Shown one piece after another: positions 21,923-33,186 of a stretch of 64,000 nt of DNA. Origin of the DNA: Malus domestica (lineage: Eukaryota > Streptophyta > Magnoliopsida > Rosales > Rosaceae); assembly GCF_042453785.1 (NCBI RefSeq), contig NC_091662.1, positions 1,989,001 through 2,053,000 of the forward strand, given 5' to 3'. The translations under genes were made by a program, and so were the position numbers. Each line of letters starts with the position of its first letter. Position 1 is the first letter of the stretch. Below the pieces are notes generated by a model. The model worked only from the letters and a program-made list of their open reading frames with translations, was not told the origin of the DNA and made no database searches.

Positions 21923-23600
21923 ACAATAAAATGGTTGGACAAAAGAAAATACAAATTAGTTTTATATTATCTTAATCAATTCCAATCCCAATCCCAATTG
22001 CTCGAAATATCTGTGCAGGCCCAGGGTGATGAATGATGCAGCAAAAGTGGATCAAATAGTGGGAGAAAGACAGGTGGTTGAAGACTACCATCAAAAGAAT
22101 TGACAAATGGTTTACCAAAAAAAATAAAAAAAGGAATTGACAAATGACAAGTGATGAATTATGATAGATTAATTTCGGTGAAAAGATGATTAAGAAAGAA
22201 TTAATCAGTGAGTGCCAGCTGCTTATAGCTTTAAAATCGTTTTTTTTTCTTTTATCAATCTCTTAGGATTTGTGTTTTTAACTTTAAAGACGGTTTTAAA
22301 TACTTAAACATGCACGTTGGAGGACCCCATAGCATAATCACAAAACATAGCATCCCTGATCAGAATTAAGATCCTCTCAAGATCTCACACTCCAGAGTTC
22401 GTAGATTGTTCAATTTAAATGCGGTCTCCATTTCCCTATTTTTCTTGCTTGCCTCACACACAATCTCTTTTTAATGTTCAGATATCTTCCTCTCACTCTT
22501 GAACGGTACGAATTGCTGGATTTAAAGGTTTCAGAGTATGAGATCCGGAGACAGCCTCAATCCCATGATTAGTGATCACAAATCATAAATCCAATGTGAA
22601 AGAGGAAAAGAAAGAAAGTTTCTATGATACCACGATGATATACGCAAATTTATTTTTACGTGGAGTTTGTATCACAACGATGATGGTGTATTCGTGTTAT
22701 ATAAGAAGCTCTCGGGACGAGGGGTGTGTGCATAGTGCCTTAACCTGCACACCAACCCATTGTTAAGGTTTAGGAGCTTCCACAGAGTGGAACGCATCGT
22801 GTTCTGCCAGAACAACCCAACAAAGCGACCTCCGTTCCGTGAAAAACGGGAGTGTACTACTGTCACATACCCTTTCACACCTTCCCACGGGTGGGGTCGC
22901 CCCAACATGCCGCCATGTGACTCCTCCCAATTTTTATTTTTCCACACTTCTTTTATTTTAATTTCGACTGCAATTTCATTTTTACTATAATTTATAGAGG
23001 GATTATCTCAAAAGTGAGGTTCTTCATAAACTATCTCTCATTTTATAGTTTAACGTTAATTTTTGTACTAATATTGTAAACTATTATGCTCAAAACATGA
23101 AGTGTCAGAGAGTTCCATTTTTGAAATAATCTCATTAACATTTTAATTTATATATTTATTTTGTTATGTTCATTTGAATTTTTATCAGAATAATCACTTG
23201 ATGGTTTATTTATGTGCATAAATAGATCGTTTAATCAAAAGAAGGGTATATATACTCGTTGGACCACATCCACATTGGAAAAGTTGTACTATAGTGTAGG
23301 TGTCAGTTGTTTAAATATTCAAATTAGATCAAGAGGCTCCTCCCCCAAATAGGTCTGAGATTTTGAGAATTACTGTTATTGTTTTGTTTTTATAAGATAG
23401 GCTTTTTCAAAAGGAATTACCTCATATTCACGTTTTGCTGTTATAAAAGCGATATTAGCGGCAGAACGAATCAAGCTCGACACTTTGGGTTGAAAAGTCT
23501 ATGTTTTTTACCTAACTTGTGTTGCTCTTCACTCTTCAAGTTTATGGATAGAGTCAAGCTGTCATTCCAGAATTTGTAATCGATTCATTATCGTTATATT
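21923..23600. other. Gene-free interval
   Basis: No supported gene. Overlapping short frames on both strands around 22670-22990 look chance-like and show no known motif or splice support. Confidence 0.5.
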
Positions 23601-23603
23601 ATA

Positions 23604-24334
23604 CTAGCCTCTTGCCGCACGCATACGTGTGTGGTAATTGGCATTTTTATATTTTTTTATTTAAATAATTAATTTACAAATTTAAAAAAAATTATTTAAA
23701 AAGAAAAAGAAGAAATGAATTAATGAGGTGAAACCACCCACTAACGTGGGAAGTTTTGTTTTTATTTTGTTTTTTCCCTATAATTTTAAATATTAAATTC
23801 ATTCAAAATAAAAATATGGTTAAATACTTTAGATTCTTTTGGTTCAATTGTAATTTATGAAATTCTTAAAGGACAATTCATGGTATTTTGAATGTTTCAC
23901 CATTTTAAGGTGCTCACTTTATATATATAGATATAGATAAAAATATGGTTAAATACTTTAGATTCTTTTGGTTCAATTGTAATTTATGAAATTCTTAAAG
24001 GACAATTCATGGTATTTTGAATGGTTAAATACTTTAGATTCTTTTTGTTTTTATTTTGTTTTTTCCCTATAATTTTAAATATTAAATTCATTCAAAATAA
24101 AAATATGGTTAAATACTTTAGATTCTTTTGGTTCAATTGTAATTTATGAAATTCTTAAAGGACAATTCATGGTATTTTGAATGTTTCACCATTTTAAGGT
24201 GCTCACTTTATATATATAGATATAGATAAAAATATGGTTAAATACTTTAGATTCTTTTGGTTCAATTGTAATTTATGAAATTCTTAAAGGACAATTCATG
24301 GTATTTTGAATGTTTCACCATTTTAAGGTGCTCA

Positions 24335-24390
<56 letters not shown>

Positions 24391-24395
24391 GATAT
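23604..24395 (-). mobile_element. Non-autonomous Helitron with tandemly multiplied 5' end
   Basis: Read on minus, the 3' terminus is a GC-rich hairpin (23615-23634, ccgcacgc...gtgtgtgg with G-U pairs) followed by caagaggCTAG and then T. That matches the Helitron 3' rule. The 5' TC lies at 23937 after an A. Beyond it, the 5' terminal text (ggttaaatactttagattc ... ttaaggtgctcac) is repeated, with units near 23813, 23940, 24110 and 24231; the second is truncated. The array ends in an (AT)n tract at 24334-24386. No Rep/helicase is encoded. Confidence 0.72.
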
Positions 24396-24399
24396 ATAT

Positions 24400-24890
24400 A
24401 GATATACATGAAACCGTCGCCTCATGAGCCAAAGTCAAACGGAGATACAAACCCATTGTTTAGTAAATTCAATTTTGAGTGGTTTTCTCACCCCCTTATA
24501 GGAAAATAAGCGAGAAAGCGAAACTCTCCGACAAGTTTGGATTTGATTTTCCTTTTTCATTGAAACACCATTTGCAGAATTTGTTGAAAAATATATAATT
24601 GGAAAATTAAGCAGAATTTGTTTCTAATTCATGGATAAATCAATCATGAAAAAGAAAATAAATAAAAAAACAACATTCACCGCTTACGTTCCCAGCATTA
24701 CCCAAACACGAGAAATCTACCTTCCATTTTACATCCAGGAAAAAAAAACTTACATGTTAGTTTCCGATCAATAGATTCAATACCTTTCCGCAAATGAAAC
24801 AAGGGGGAAAGTAAGGGAATGAAGAAACAAAATAGATTTTTATTTTATTTTATTTTTTGGGTTTGAAACAAAATAGAATTTTTAAATCCC
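24400..24890. other. Gene-free interval
   Basis: AT-rich sequence without a supported feature. Confidence 0.5.
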
Positions 24891-25800
24891 TAATTAGAAG
24901 CGTCCCAACAAACCCTAGGCGCAAGAGGAGAAAAAAAAAAAACTGCCACCGGCGACTCCAGTTTTGCCTCTAAGGTCGGCGGTAATCCTTATATATCCCT
25001 TCCTTCTTTTATTTTCATGTTTTTTCTGTAGTGACCACTTTGTCGAAAAGAGTCTTTGTGGTTGTGGCCACTCTCTCTTTCTAAGGAGGAGAGCTTTTGT
25101 AGTGATTTTGACTTACTGCTCAACCCCAGATCTTAAAACGACAATTGCTGTTCAAGTCTAAGATGGTGATTTTGTGCTTAATTTGTGTGTCTGGTAATGA
25201 TTATGTAGAGGAAGCTCAAAGTTTGTTGAAAGTCATTAATAGCAGGGTATTTTTGTAGACGATTGCAAGATCATCAAAGGGTGTGGTCTTTCCTTTGTTG
25301 GGGTCGTTGTAGTGGTTTGAGGGACTCACAATCATGTTTTCTTGATGCTGCAAAGTCTTCATGTGATGGTACGATGTTTAGCTCATGTGTTTTGAAGGTG
25401 TTAGGTCCGGCTCGTACAACTTAGGTCTTGTGAGCTTATCTTTTATGTTGGTTAGATATGGCCGGTTTCTAATGATAGAGGAATCATACCTATGTGTTGT
25501 GTTGTGTTTTTGTTTTGTTTAAGTTGTGGTTTCGTTGTTTGTTTGTTTGGCAAAGGACAATGAGGACATCTTCGTGATGTCTCATAGCATGCCTTCTTTG
25601 CCGAAGATGCTGCATCTTTTGTAAATTTATTAGAAAGTGATGCAAAGTTTTGATGTTGTGAGCGTACTTTATTTGGTTAAGTATTATTATATGGAATAAG
25701 TTTTGTATTATCTTTATGTTGCATTTGTAATCATGAACTTGTATTGGTATTCTTATTTTATTTGATTAATGAAATACTTACTTCCTTAAAAAAAAACTGT
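24890..25800 (+). other. Possible 3' part of a non-LTR element or processed sequence
   Basis: This stretch is more G/T-rich than its surroundings and ends in tgattaatgaaatacttacttcc followed by a run of A (25790-25797), which resembles the 3' tail of plant L1 LINEs. No long open frame or protein domain was recognised, and no target-site duplication was found. It could also be an old expressed sequence. The call is weak. Confidence 0.3.
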
Positions 25801-26340
25801 GGAGTTTATTTTGATTAGGGTTTAGGGTAAAAACTTGCTAAGTGCAACCCACATGCTTTACAGCAAGTCAGGCAAACAAAACCTTTCCACCGATACATAA
25901 AAGAGACAGATCTGGAAAGGGGTCCCAATAGCCTGCCTCCACTAGGGTAACCAGCCACCGTCCGATCCGCCAACTTGCATCCAACCGCACGTATTTTTAT
26001 TAAGATCGGTTTTTCACTTAATTAGCTGTTATTAAATAAAGGGAGTACCTTTTTTTTTAAAGAAACTTTAACGAAAAATTGTCAGTACTGTTTATTTTAA
26101 CGAAAAATTATATTTTTACATTAAAAAGCTAATTATTGTACTATTCAATTTATTCTTTATTTTATCCTTATCCTTAAAATTTAAAATTTTTAAATCATTT
26201 TTATTATTATTTTTTTCTTAATAACCAGGGCCACTATTGATGCGTATCGAACGTAGTCAGCTTTTAATAGGGTTTGAAATAAAAGGGTGGAGGTCAGTAC
26301 AGTGTAATCTGTGACTCTGTAAAATCTCAGGCCCAATATT
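25801..26340. mobile_element. Intergenic interval with 'actttaacgaaaa' element, copy 2
   Basis: The repeat copy is at about 26058-26215 (aaactttaacgaaaaattg ... attttaacgaaaaatt ... catttttattatta) and is more diverged than the copy at 21355. It ends about 210 bp upstream of the candidate MIR396 TATA box. Nothing else is recognised in this interval. Confidence 0.65.
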
Positions 26341-26420
26341 CTTCTCGGGATTGATGGTAAAAAATATAAAAATACAAGGAAAAAAAATTAATACAAAAAA
26401 AGAGACACCCTCCAGTTTTT

Positions 26421-26430
26421 ACTATAAATA
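26421..26430 (+). promoter_or_regulatory. Candidate TATA box of the plus-strand MIR396 gene
   Basis: The sequence actataaata sits about 250 bp upstream of the mature miR396, just before a C/T-rich leader (ccaacctctccttctcc). This is a normal arrangement for a plant pri-miRNA, with start predicted at about 26455. Confidence 0.55.
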
Positions 26431-26654
26431 CCAACCTCTCCTTCTCCTAAACCTACAGCTCTACCTCCTCCTCCTCTGCCTAACAGGCTAACCCTTTCTG
26501 CTGCTGCATCTGCATCTGCATCTCCGCTTTTGGGGTTTTGCTCTTCCTGTCGTTCGCTGATTGGCCGAAGCTTCGTAGCCATCTTATCTCTCTCTCTAGA
26601 TATCCATAGCCTTGGCGTTTCCCTCTCTTTCTTTCTCTAAAATGCATAGAAGAT

Positions 26655-26812
26655 GATGATCCTCTTTGTATTCTTCCACAGCTTTCTTGAACTGCATCCA
26701 TCTATGGCGAGATCGACCGATCTTTGGAGTGAGTCGACTCAGTATCTCTATTCCCCTTAACTTGGTTTGCGGTTCAATAAAGCTGTGGGAAGATACAGAT
26801 AGGCTCAATAAA
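26655..26812 (+). ncRNA. MIR396: MIR396a-type microRNA precursor
   Basis: The mature 5p miRNA at 26674-26694 reads ttccacagctttcttgaac plus tg, the miR396a sequence. The 3p strand at 26772-26792 reads gttcaataaagctgtggga plus ag, matching the known miR396a-3p. The arms pair with the normal 2-nt offset, and pairing continues below the duplex (cctctttgtat against gatacagatagg). The loop is about 77 nt. miR396 is a conserved plant miRNA that guides cleavage of GROWTH-REGULATING FACTOR mRNAs and so restrains cell proliferation in leaves and other organs. The precursor faces a MIR396b-type precursor on the other strand about 6 kb away. Upstream are a TATA box and a C/T-rich leader. Confidence 0.95.
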
Positions 26813-26899
26813 ATTCGCTCACATAATGGATCTCCATTGTCCCTCATAACTTGGTATATTTTCTTGATCGTTTCTCTTCTCTTAGATATTATATGAACC

Positions 26900-29800
26900 C
26901 TAAACATCTATACCTATTTTTGTAATTTTGCACAGTTTGACTCACTGATAAGTGAGTGATTTTTCATCATCATTTCAAGTTTATTTATTGCTCAAATACC
27001 AGAAGAAAAAATTTCAATCTTTCATGATTGTATTCCAACATGATTTTTATGCTATCCACGCATAAGTGATTGATTGTTTAAACATGATTTTAAGTTGATT
27101 TATTGCTCGATTCCCATAAAAAGAACCAGTCTGTGATGTTTTTAAGTAGGTGATGGTTTTGTAAACCATGCTACAATGGAAAATGATTTCAACCCTAATT
27201 TTATTCGAAGTTTTTGGAGTTTTTCATGTATGATTACCTGGGGATCTGATATATTTCTGTCCTTACCTGGGGATCTGACATATTTCTGACAAATTAAATA
27301 GAACACAATCACGAGTTTTGCCTATACAAAATTTCCGATATGTTTATTACCCCTAGTGCTTGATTGATCTCCTCTGTGAGTTGTTTCAGCGGTGACAAAT
27401 TACAATGCTGTTCTTTGAGGAGAAATCTTCACCTGGTAACTCCCCCTCTCTCGGATCGAGACTTCAGAGAACATTCTTGATTTATAGTTCGATCTCTGAT
27501 CCATTTGTACTTTATATTCTGCTTAATGATTGATATATTTTATATTAACTCCTGCAAGCAAGATTAGATTCTTGTCTTTTAATTATATTGTTTAATTATC
27601 AGTGGACTTGGTTTAACTGTTTAGTTAATCTTGCTTTATATTGTTTGCATATGTCTTGGTTCCTTGTATTGCAGGCGATATATCTCCTTTGGATTCGATT
27701 CAAATGCTAATTAAGATTTGATAATTTCAAACATTAACGTGCTACATTATCCTACATGCTTATGGGTCTGTAACTCTATACCCTAGTGTCGGTTGATAAA
27801 GTGGCAGAGAGAGAGTTCAGATAGAGTGCAGTCACTTTATATGCATACATGTACATGCGACTCTCAGATTCCATAGGGGTCAAAATCTATCTTAGCTCAT
27901 GCTCATAATTCATATATGTGACCGCGATTAATTCTTGGGAAATGATGATCGAACACTCCTTTCCTTATTTTGCACGTCCCTAATGTGCAGGGCGAGAAAA
28001 AAAAAAGTATGAATCATTTTCAGGGTCATTACTTTGCATCCGTTTCTCATCTGCCTTGCCGGCCCTTGCTACATAAAATTATTTCAATTCCCTGTGCGTG
28101 TAATTAAAGTACGTGGACCTTGATGATTTAGCTAAACAGCTAGCTAGTCTTTCTTTTATTGGTTTTGCTTATCACAAAGATATAACTTATTTTAGGGCTT
28201 AGCAAGGACTAAGTACTACTCAAATTTGTTCTAGGACAACAATTTCAGTTGGTTTATTGAATGTCCGCTGGACCACAAAGGTCTGTGTTGCCTTTTTCAT
28301 CTTTTCAACTCGTGCTTCATTACTGTCTAGCTTATTCATTCAAGCTAAGCTTTGGAGCAAATAATTTGACGAGAAATGATTCCAACTCACCCATTTTCTC
28401 ACTTTGCACACTTAAATAGTGGTGTGAAGTAAGAAAAAGAAGATTTGTGCGGAAATCATTCCCTTATTTGATTGTTTAATGGTTCAGAGGAGAAAATTAA
28501 TGAAGTTCATGGAACCGAAACCTTGCTGAAGAAATTAGGGTTATATTTTGCCAACTATGGTAATGTAAACGAAGTGTGTAAAAAAAGGTCATCCATATTT
28601 TTCACTGGCAAGGACATGTGTGTGCTGGTCTTGTTTGGCTCCTTTCTCTTTTCTTTTGGATTATTACATATCAGAGACAACTAAAGCTTTTTTTAATCTT
28701 TCATGGTCGTAACTAAGATCCAAACCGAGAATATTTTTAACTGTCATCTATGCAAGAATTGGTTAGATTTACAGATGGGTGCTCTCACGGGGATTTGGAT
28801 ACATCCAATTAATAGACCAACCCTTTTGCCACTATAAATTAAAAGAGTGACTAAAGGCGCTGCACGGGTCATGATCCAACTACTTTTCATGTCTTAATGT
28901 CACCCACTAATCTAACATGCATTAGAATTTCTCACCTTTCATTTGCTGTAAAACGTTTTAATATATCATTGCTTTATGCCCAATCTAGAGTGCAGTTTTC
29001 TTTATCATTTGGTTTTACTGTGTATTTATATATGTGCTTTTGCAAATCTAGATTTAATTAAGATTGTTAGAATAGTGTTTTACACCCTATGTTTGAGTTT
29101 GATTCTCTTTTCGGTAGTTTAGAAAAAGTTAATATGGAATGATGCTTATATAAAAGGAGTGTGTGTGTGTGTGTGTATTTGTGTGTTTATGAATTATTAC
29201 CGTTAGTGCCTATATATTTGTACCACTTTAGATGCTATCATGGTATAGTTGTTGGTGAACCTCTAGTATATATGCTGAGATCGATCATCATGAGAAGGTA
29301 CGACCTACCTTAAGTAGTACCTATATATAATGGTCAAGAAAGTTGCCATTTATCGTTGTTGCTGATCACTTTCACTTGATATGAAAAGGCAATCACTTCA
29401 ACCTGATAATATTGCTTGATTGGTCGATCGGTCAAATCCCAACACACGGTGGCAAAGGTATTGCTTCTCTATGCCGTACCTCTTTCCGTTGGCCGTCATG
29501 GTTTGAAAATATATATGTTTCAGCCATCGTTTCTTCACACAGGCTTTTCCTTCATTACTTTTCCTTAAGAGATTAATTAGCCATTGCCATTTTAAACTGG
29601 ATTGTTCTGCCACTGATCAACACTAGGTAGTATCATCTGCTAAACCATTTCACTACATATTCTTCCATTGCTTGTTGATGCTAGTGTATCGATATATTCA
29701 ACTGTATATATAACCCTATATATATGTCTTAAGATGCTGTAGATGGATGTCATGACTCGTGCAACTTTTAAAAACGTCAACTCATGCTCTTCTTCTGGAT

Positions 29801-31663
29801 TCTAACATTTTGTCTTGTGTTTGCTTTAGCAGATGTCTTATGTGTCCGTCCTAGTGGCAGTTTGGATTATATGGTATAAATACCCTTTTATTTCAGACTA
29901 ACTTGCTAATAATGTAGAATGATCCTTAAATCTACTGTGATAACTGGCTGCAAATGGTCCGTATTTTTTTATTACGCTAGAGAGAACTTATCTCACGTTC
30001 ACTCAATCTGAAGATATAGGACATTTTTTATTCTCAATGTATATGACTTAGTGCAGTGGTTTATCTGGTCTGAAAAAACTTGATAGATAAGTCAGGATAC
30101 CAGTAATAAAGTGATAACTGGCTTTATAGCCTAAGTTGATTGAATACATTTGGACTTTCATCTCAACTGCATCTAGGTCACTTCCCCAAGCATCTACTAT
30201 TTTAATTCCGTTCAAGTTTAAGTTTTGATTTGAGTAACTCGGTTATTTTCATAAACGAGCTATAGGTTGACCAACTAGCTCTAAGTCTAGGTTTCTTTTT
30301 ACGTTGAAAGCAGTTCCAACAAAGTTCGAATTCCCCCTAATTCTTAGTCTAGGGTTAGGTTTCTTCTTAAGTCGGAAGAGGCTACGATAAAGTTTGAATC
30401 CCCGGCCCCTACCCTATTGATGGAAGGAAAGGGATCTATGGTGCCCCAGTTCCTGATAACTAGGTACAGAAATTAGTGCGGCCTTGTTAATTTAATTCTA
30501 CTCCAGAAGAGCCAATGCATGCCTCCTTAATTGTTCTGGCCTCTTCTGAAGTGATTTGCGTGGACATGGTCCTGGCTAGCTAGTTAGCAAGAGGCCTTGT
30601 TAAGACATTCATTGCACTTCCATTTTCCTCTGCACTACTCTGGTTAATAATGTTGTTCTTATTTTAGAAATTTAAGGACATCTAATTATTTTCGGTGTGT
30701 AAACCAATCCGAACTATTCGGTTTTCAGATTCTATTTCAAAGATATCAATGCTGAATTCAGTAAATGTGAGAGTAACAATATGTTAAGTTGTAATGAAGT
30801 AGTTAAAGCATGGTGCCTGTGAACATGTGTGAGACTTGAATGCAATTCATCATTTGGCTGTTATAAATTGCTCACAATATGCTATTAATATATACTGCAT
30901 CCATCATTACCATCGATTTCAATTTTCCAAATATCATATAGTTGCTGAATCGGCCATATTCAATTTATAATTGAAGACGTTACCAAGCTTTGCCAACGAA
31001 ACTATACTTTGCTGAAACAGTACATATGAAGCAATGTGACAGAGAAAAGGAACAATGGGTTTTTACCAAATCCAGTGTAATGTGTTGATGACAAAAGTTA
31101 AAGCCAGCTAACTAGATGATCAACTTACTGGAATATTGTGAACTATTGAAAAGAAAATTCAACTATGCTCTGGTGTATGACAACTGACAAACACCAGTTA
31201 AATAGGGTGTTAGATGTGCATCCAAGGATCCTACAGTCACGGGTGTCGGTGGATGTTATACACTAATGCATACTAGAAAATCCCCTATACATATACCAGG
31301 TAGATAAAGAAACTCATTGTAAAAAAATACTGAAATGATACACATATAAGTAGGTCTTCAACAACCATTCCAATCACAATTACAGGACTGCCAAAATTGC
31401 TTTGTTTCTTCTAGCTTGCTCGTGTAGCGTGGATAATCACTGGAGACCGAAAAAGCTCATGTATAATTGCAGAAACGTTTATGAAGTTTCGAAAGTTTCA
31501 TGCGCTGTATCTAGTTATGATGAAGATAAAACAATTACAGTTTCAGTCTGGTTTTTTCATCGATACTTCTTTTTTACTTTTTAATTTGAGTCTTGGATCA
31601 AGGGAAGCATAATTGTGTAGTTGTAATGCCAATGACAACCCTATTCAGCTGTACAAACATAAA

Positions 31664-31701
<38 letters not shown>

Positions 31702-32660
31702 AACTGATTACTGATGTAACAATGAGATCGGATGTGGTTAAAAAAAACTATGTCAGATAGGGACAAAGTTTAACCTTTTTCACAGAAATGTAGGAGAAGA
31801 TGTAGAAGGAAAATCAAAAGGCTAACTGCAGGAACAGGAAGGGAAGTGTCATCATAATTGATAAAAGGGAAAGGGTAGGGGAATCTTCTCTGAAGCACAA
31901 ACTCTTTTTTCACCATATTGATTGAATGAATGAGCAGGGGAATATTTTTAAAAATTAAATTGAAATTTCGCCTAAATGTATCAGACAGCAAGAAAAAAAA
32001 ACATTTTAAAATTACCATTCTGCATGGCTCAAACGTGTGCCAGTAGATATAACAAAGTTATAGATTAAAAAATACTGGCACAAAAATTCACTGAATTTCA
32101 TCTTCATCTGTAGTTCATCTGTACTACTACAGTAGCATAGCCATGGGGTTTGTCTTCAGCAGCAAGTACCCTCTTACCTAATACACATAATTCTAACTCC
32201 AAACTTAAGGAGAAGGGAATTTTAATTGTAGGGTTTTCCTACAGTACACTGGTGCTTGAACGGCAAGATTGAAAATGTCAAAATCTAGTCATCTGATACA
32301 CAGGTGCAAGCTTATACACACGTGTAGAGTAAAATTTTTGTAAATTATAACCCACATTGTAACTCAGCAGTATCAGAGTCCATTCATTACATAATTTTTC
32401 AGACAAAATGCAAAGACAGTTTCATGAGAGGGGCCCCATGTGTATACATACATATTAAAGAACCACATTTGATACAAATAAATTCAAATTATAAGAGAAA
32501 ACTTACGGTCCCATATAATTATGAAAGAATTCTACAAGAAAAGTTTTTGGCGAAATGGGTTCGAATTATGGAAGAAAAGTGAGGGAATTACCAGGATCTG
32601 TGGTGAAAAAGACGAAATCATTTTTCATGTTGTGTGCAAACATTTTGGGGAAGTTGAAAT
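26900..32660. other. Interval between the two MIR396 genes, no protein gene recognised
   Basis: The 5.8 kb between the facing hairpins has no long open frame. It must contain the 3' ends of both primary transcripts. Microsatellites lie at 29157-29187 ((TG)n, interrupted) and 31666-31699 ((GA)n). Short frames at 28472-28684 and 29398-29613 show no recognised motif. I could not tell whether any spliced non-coding RNA is made here. Confidence 0.5.
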
Positions 32661-32671
32661 GGTTAAGTCCA

Positions 32672-32790
32672 GAATTGCCATGGTCTCCCACAGCTTTCTT
32701 GAGCTTCCATGGTGCTAATCCGGAAAGAGATTTAGACAGCAGAGAATTGAAGTTCAAGAAAGCTGTGGAAAAGCATGGCGAGGACTTGTA
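32672..32790 (-). ncRNA. MIR396: MIR396b-type microRNA precursor
   Basis: Read on minus, the mature 5p miRNA at 32770-32750 is ttccacagctttcttgaac plus tt, the miR396b sequence. The 3p strand at 32704-32684 is gctcaagaaagctgtggga plus ga, close to the known miR396b-3p. The lower stem continues (gccatgc against gcatggc-type pairing on both flanks), and the loop is short, about 45 nt. It targets the same GRF mRNAs as the miR396a type. It lies in the opposite orientation to the plus-strand precursor at 26655, so the two genes converge. The different loop length and 3p sequence show it is an old paralogue, not a recent copy. Confidence 0.95.
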
Positions 32791-32902
32791 AATACAGTCT
32801 CTTCAGATCTCAACTCCAAACCAAAGAGGAATCCTTTGGCCTGCCAGAACATCCCTTCTTGTGTGCCCTTCTAGCTAGTTTCTACCTAGCCAGTATACAG
32901 TA

Positions 32903-32906
<4 letters not shown>

Positions 32907-32935
<29 letters not shown>
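32907..32935. repeat. (GA)n microsatellite in the MIR396b leader
   Basis: About 14 GA dinucleotides lie 140 bp upstream of the minus-strand hairpin. On minus it is a CT repeat, of the kind common in plant 5' leaders, so repeat-length variation could alter the leader of the primary transcript. Confidence 0.8.
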
Positions 32936-32937
<2 letters not shown>

Positions 32938-33017
32938 GGAGAGGTTGGGAAAAAAGGCCATACCCTTCATACAAAGGTCTCTCAAGGACCACTCTACAAC
33001 ATATAATCTGTCTACCA

Positions 33018-33030
33018 GCTTTATAGAGAG
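33018..33030 (-). promoter_or_regulatory. Candidate TATA box of the minus-strand MIR396 gene
   Basis: The minus strand reads cctctctataaagctgg here, about 250 bp upstream of the mature miRNA. The spacing is nearly the same as for the plus-strand MIR396 gene. Found by eye. Confidence 0.45.
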
Positions 33031-33129
33031 GGAGGGTGGAAAATAAAGAGTGGGCTGAGTAAGGTTAAATTGTTAATCATAAGACATTTTACCCACAAAA
33101 TGCCTTTCTTTCCAATTGAGTGCGTTGTG

Positions 33130-33145
33130 GGGTACTATATATATA

Positions 33146-33186
<41 letters not shown>

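Noticed and set aside
22670..22990. Overlapping open frames on both strands
   Set aside because: No recognised domain, no splice support, no neighbouring exons.
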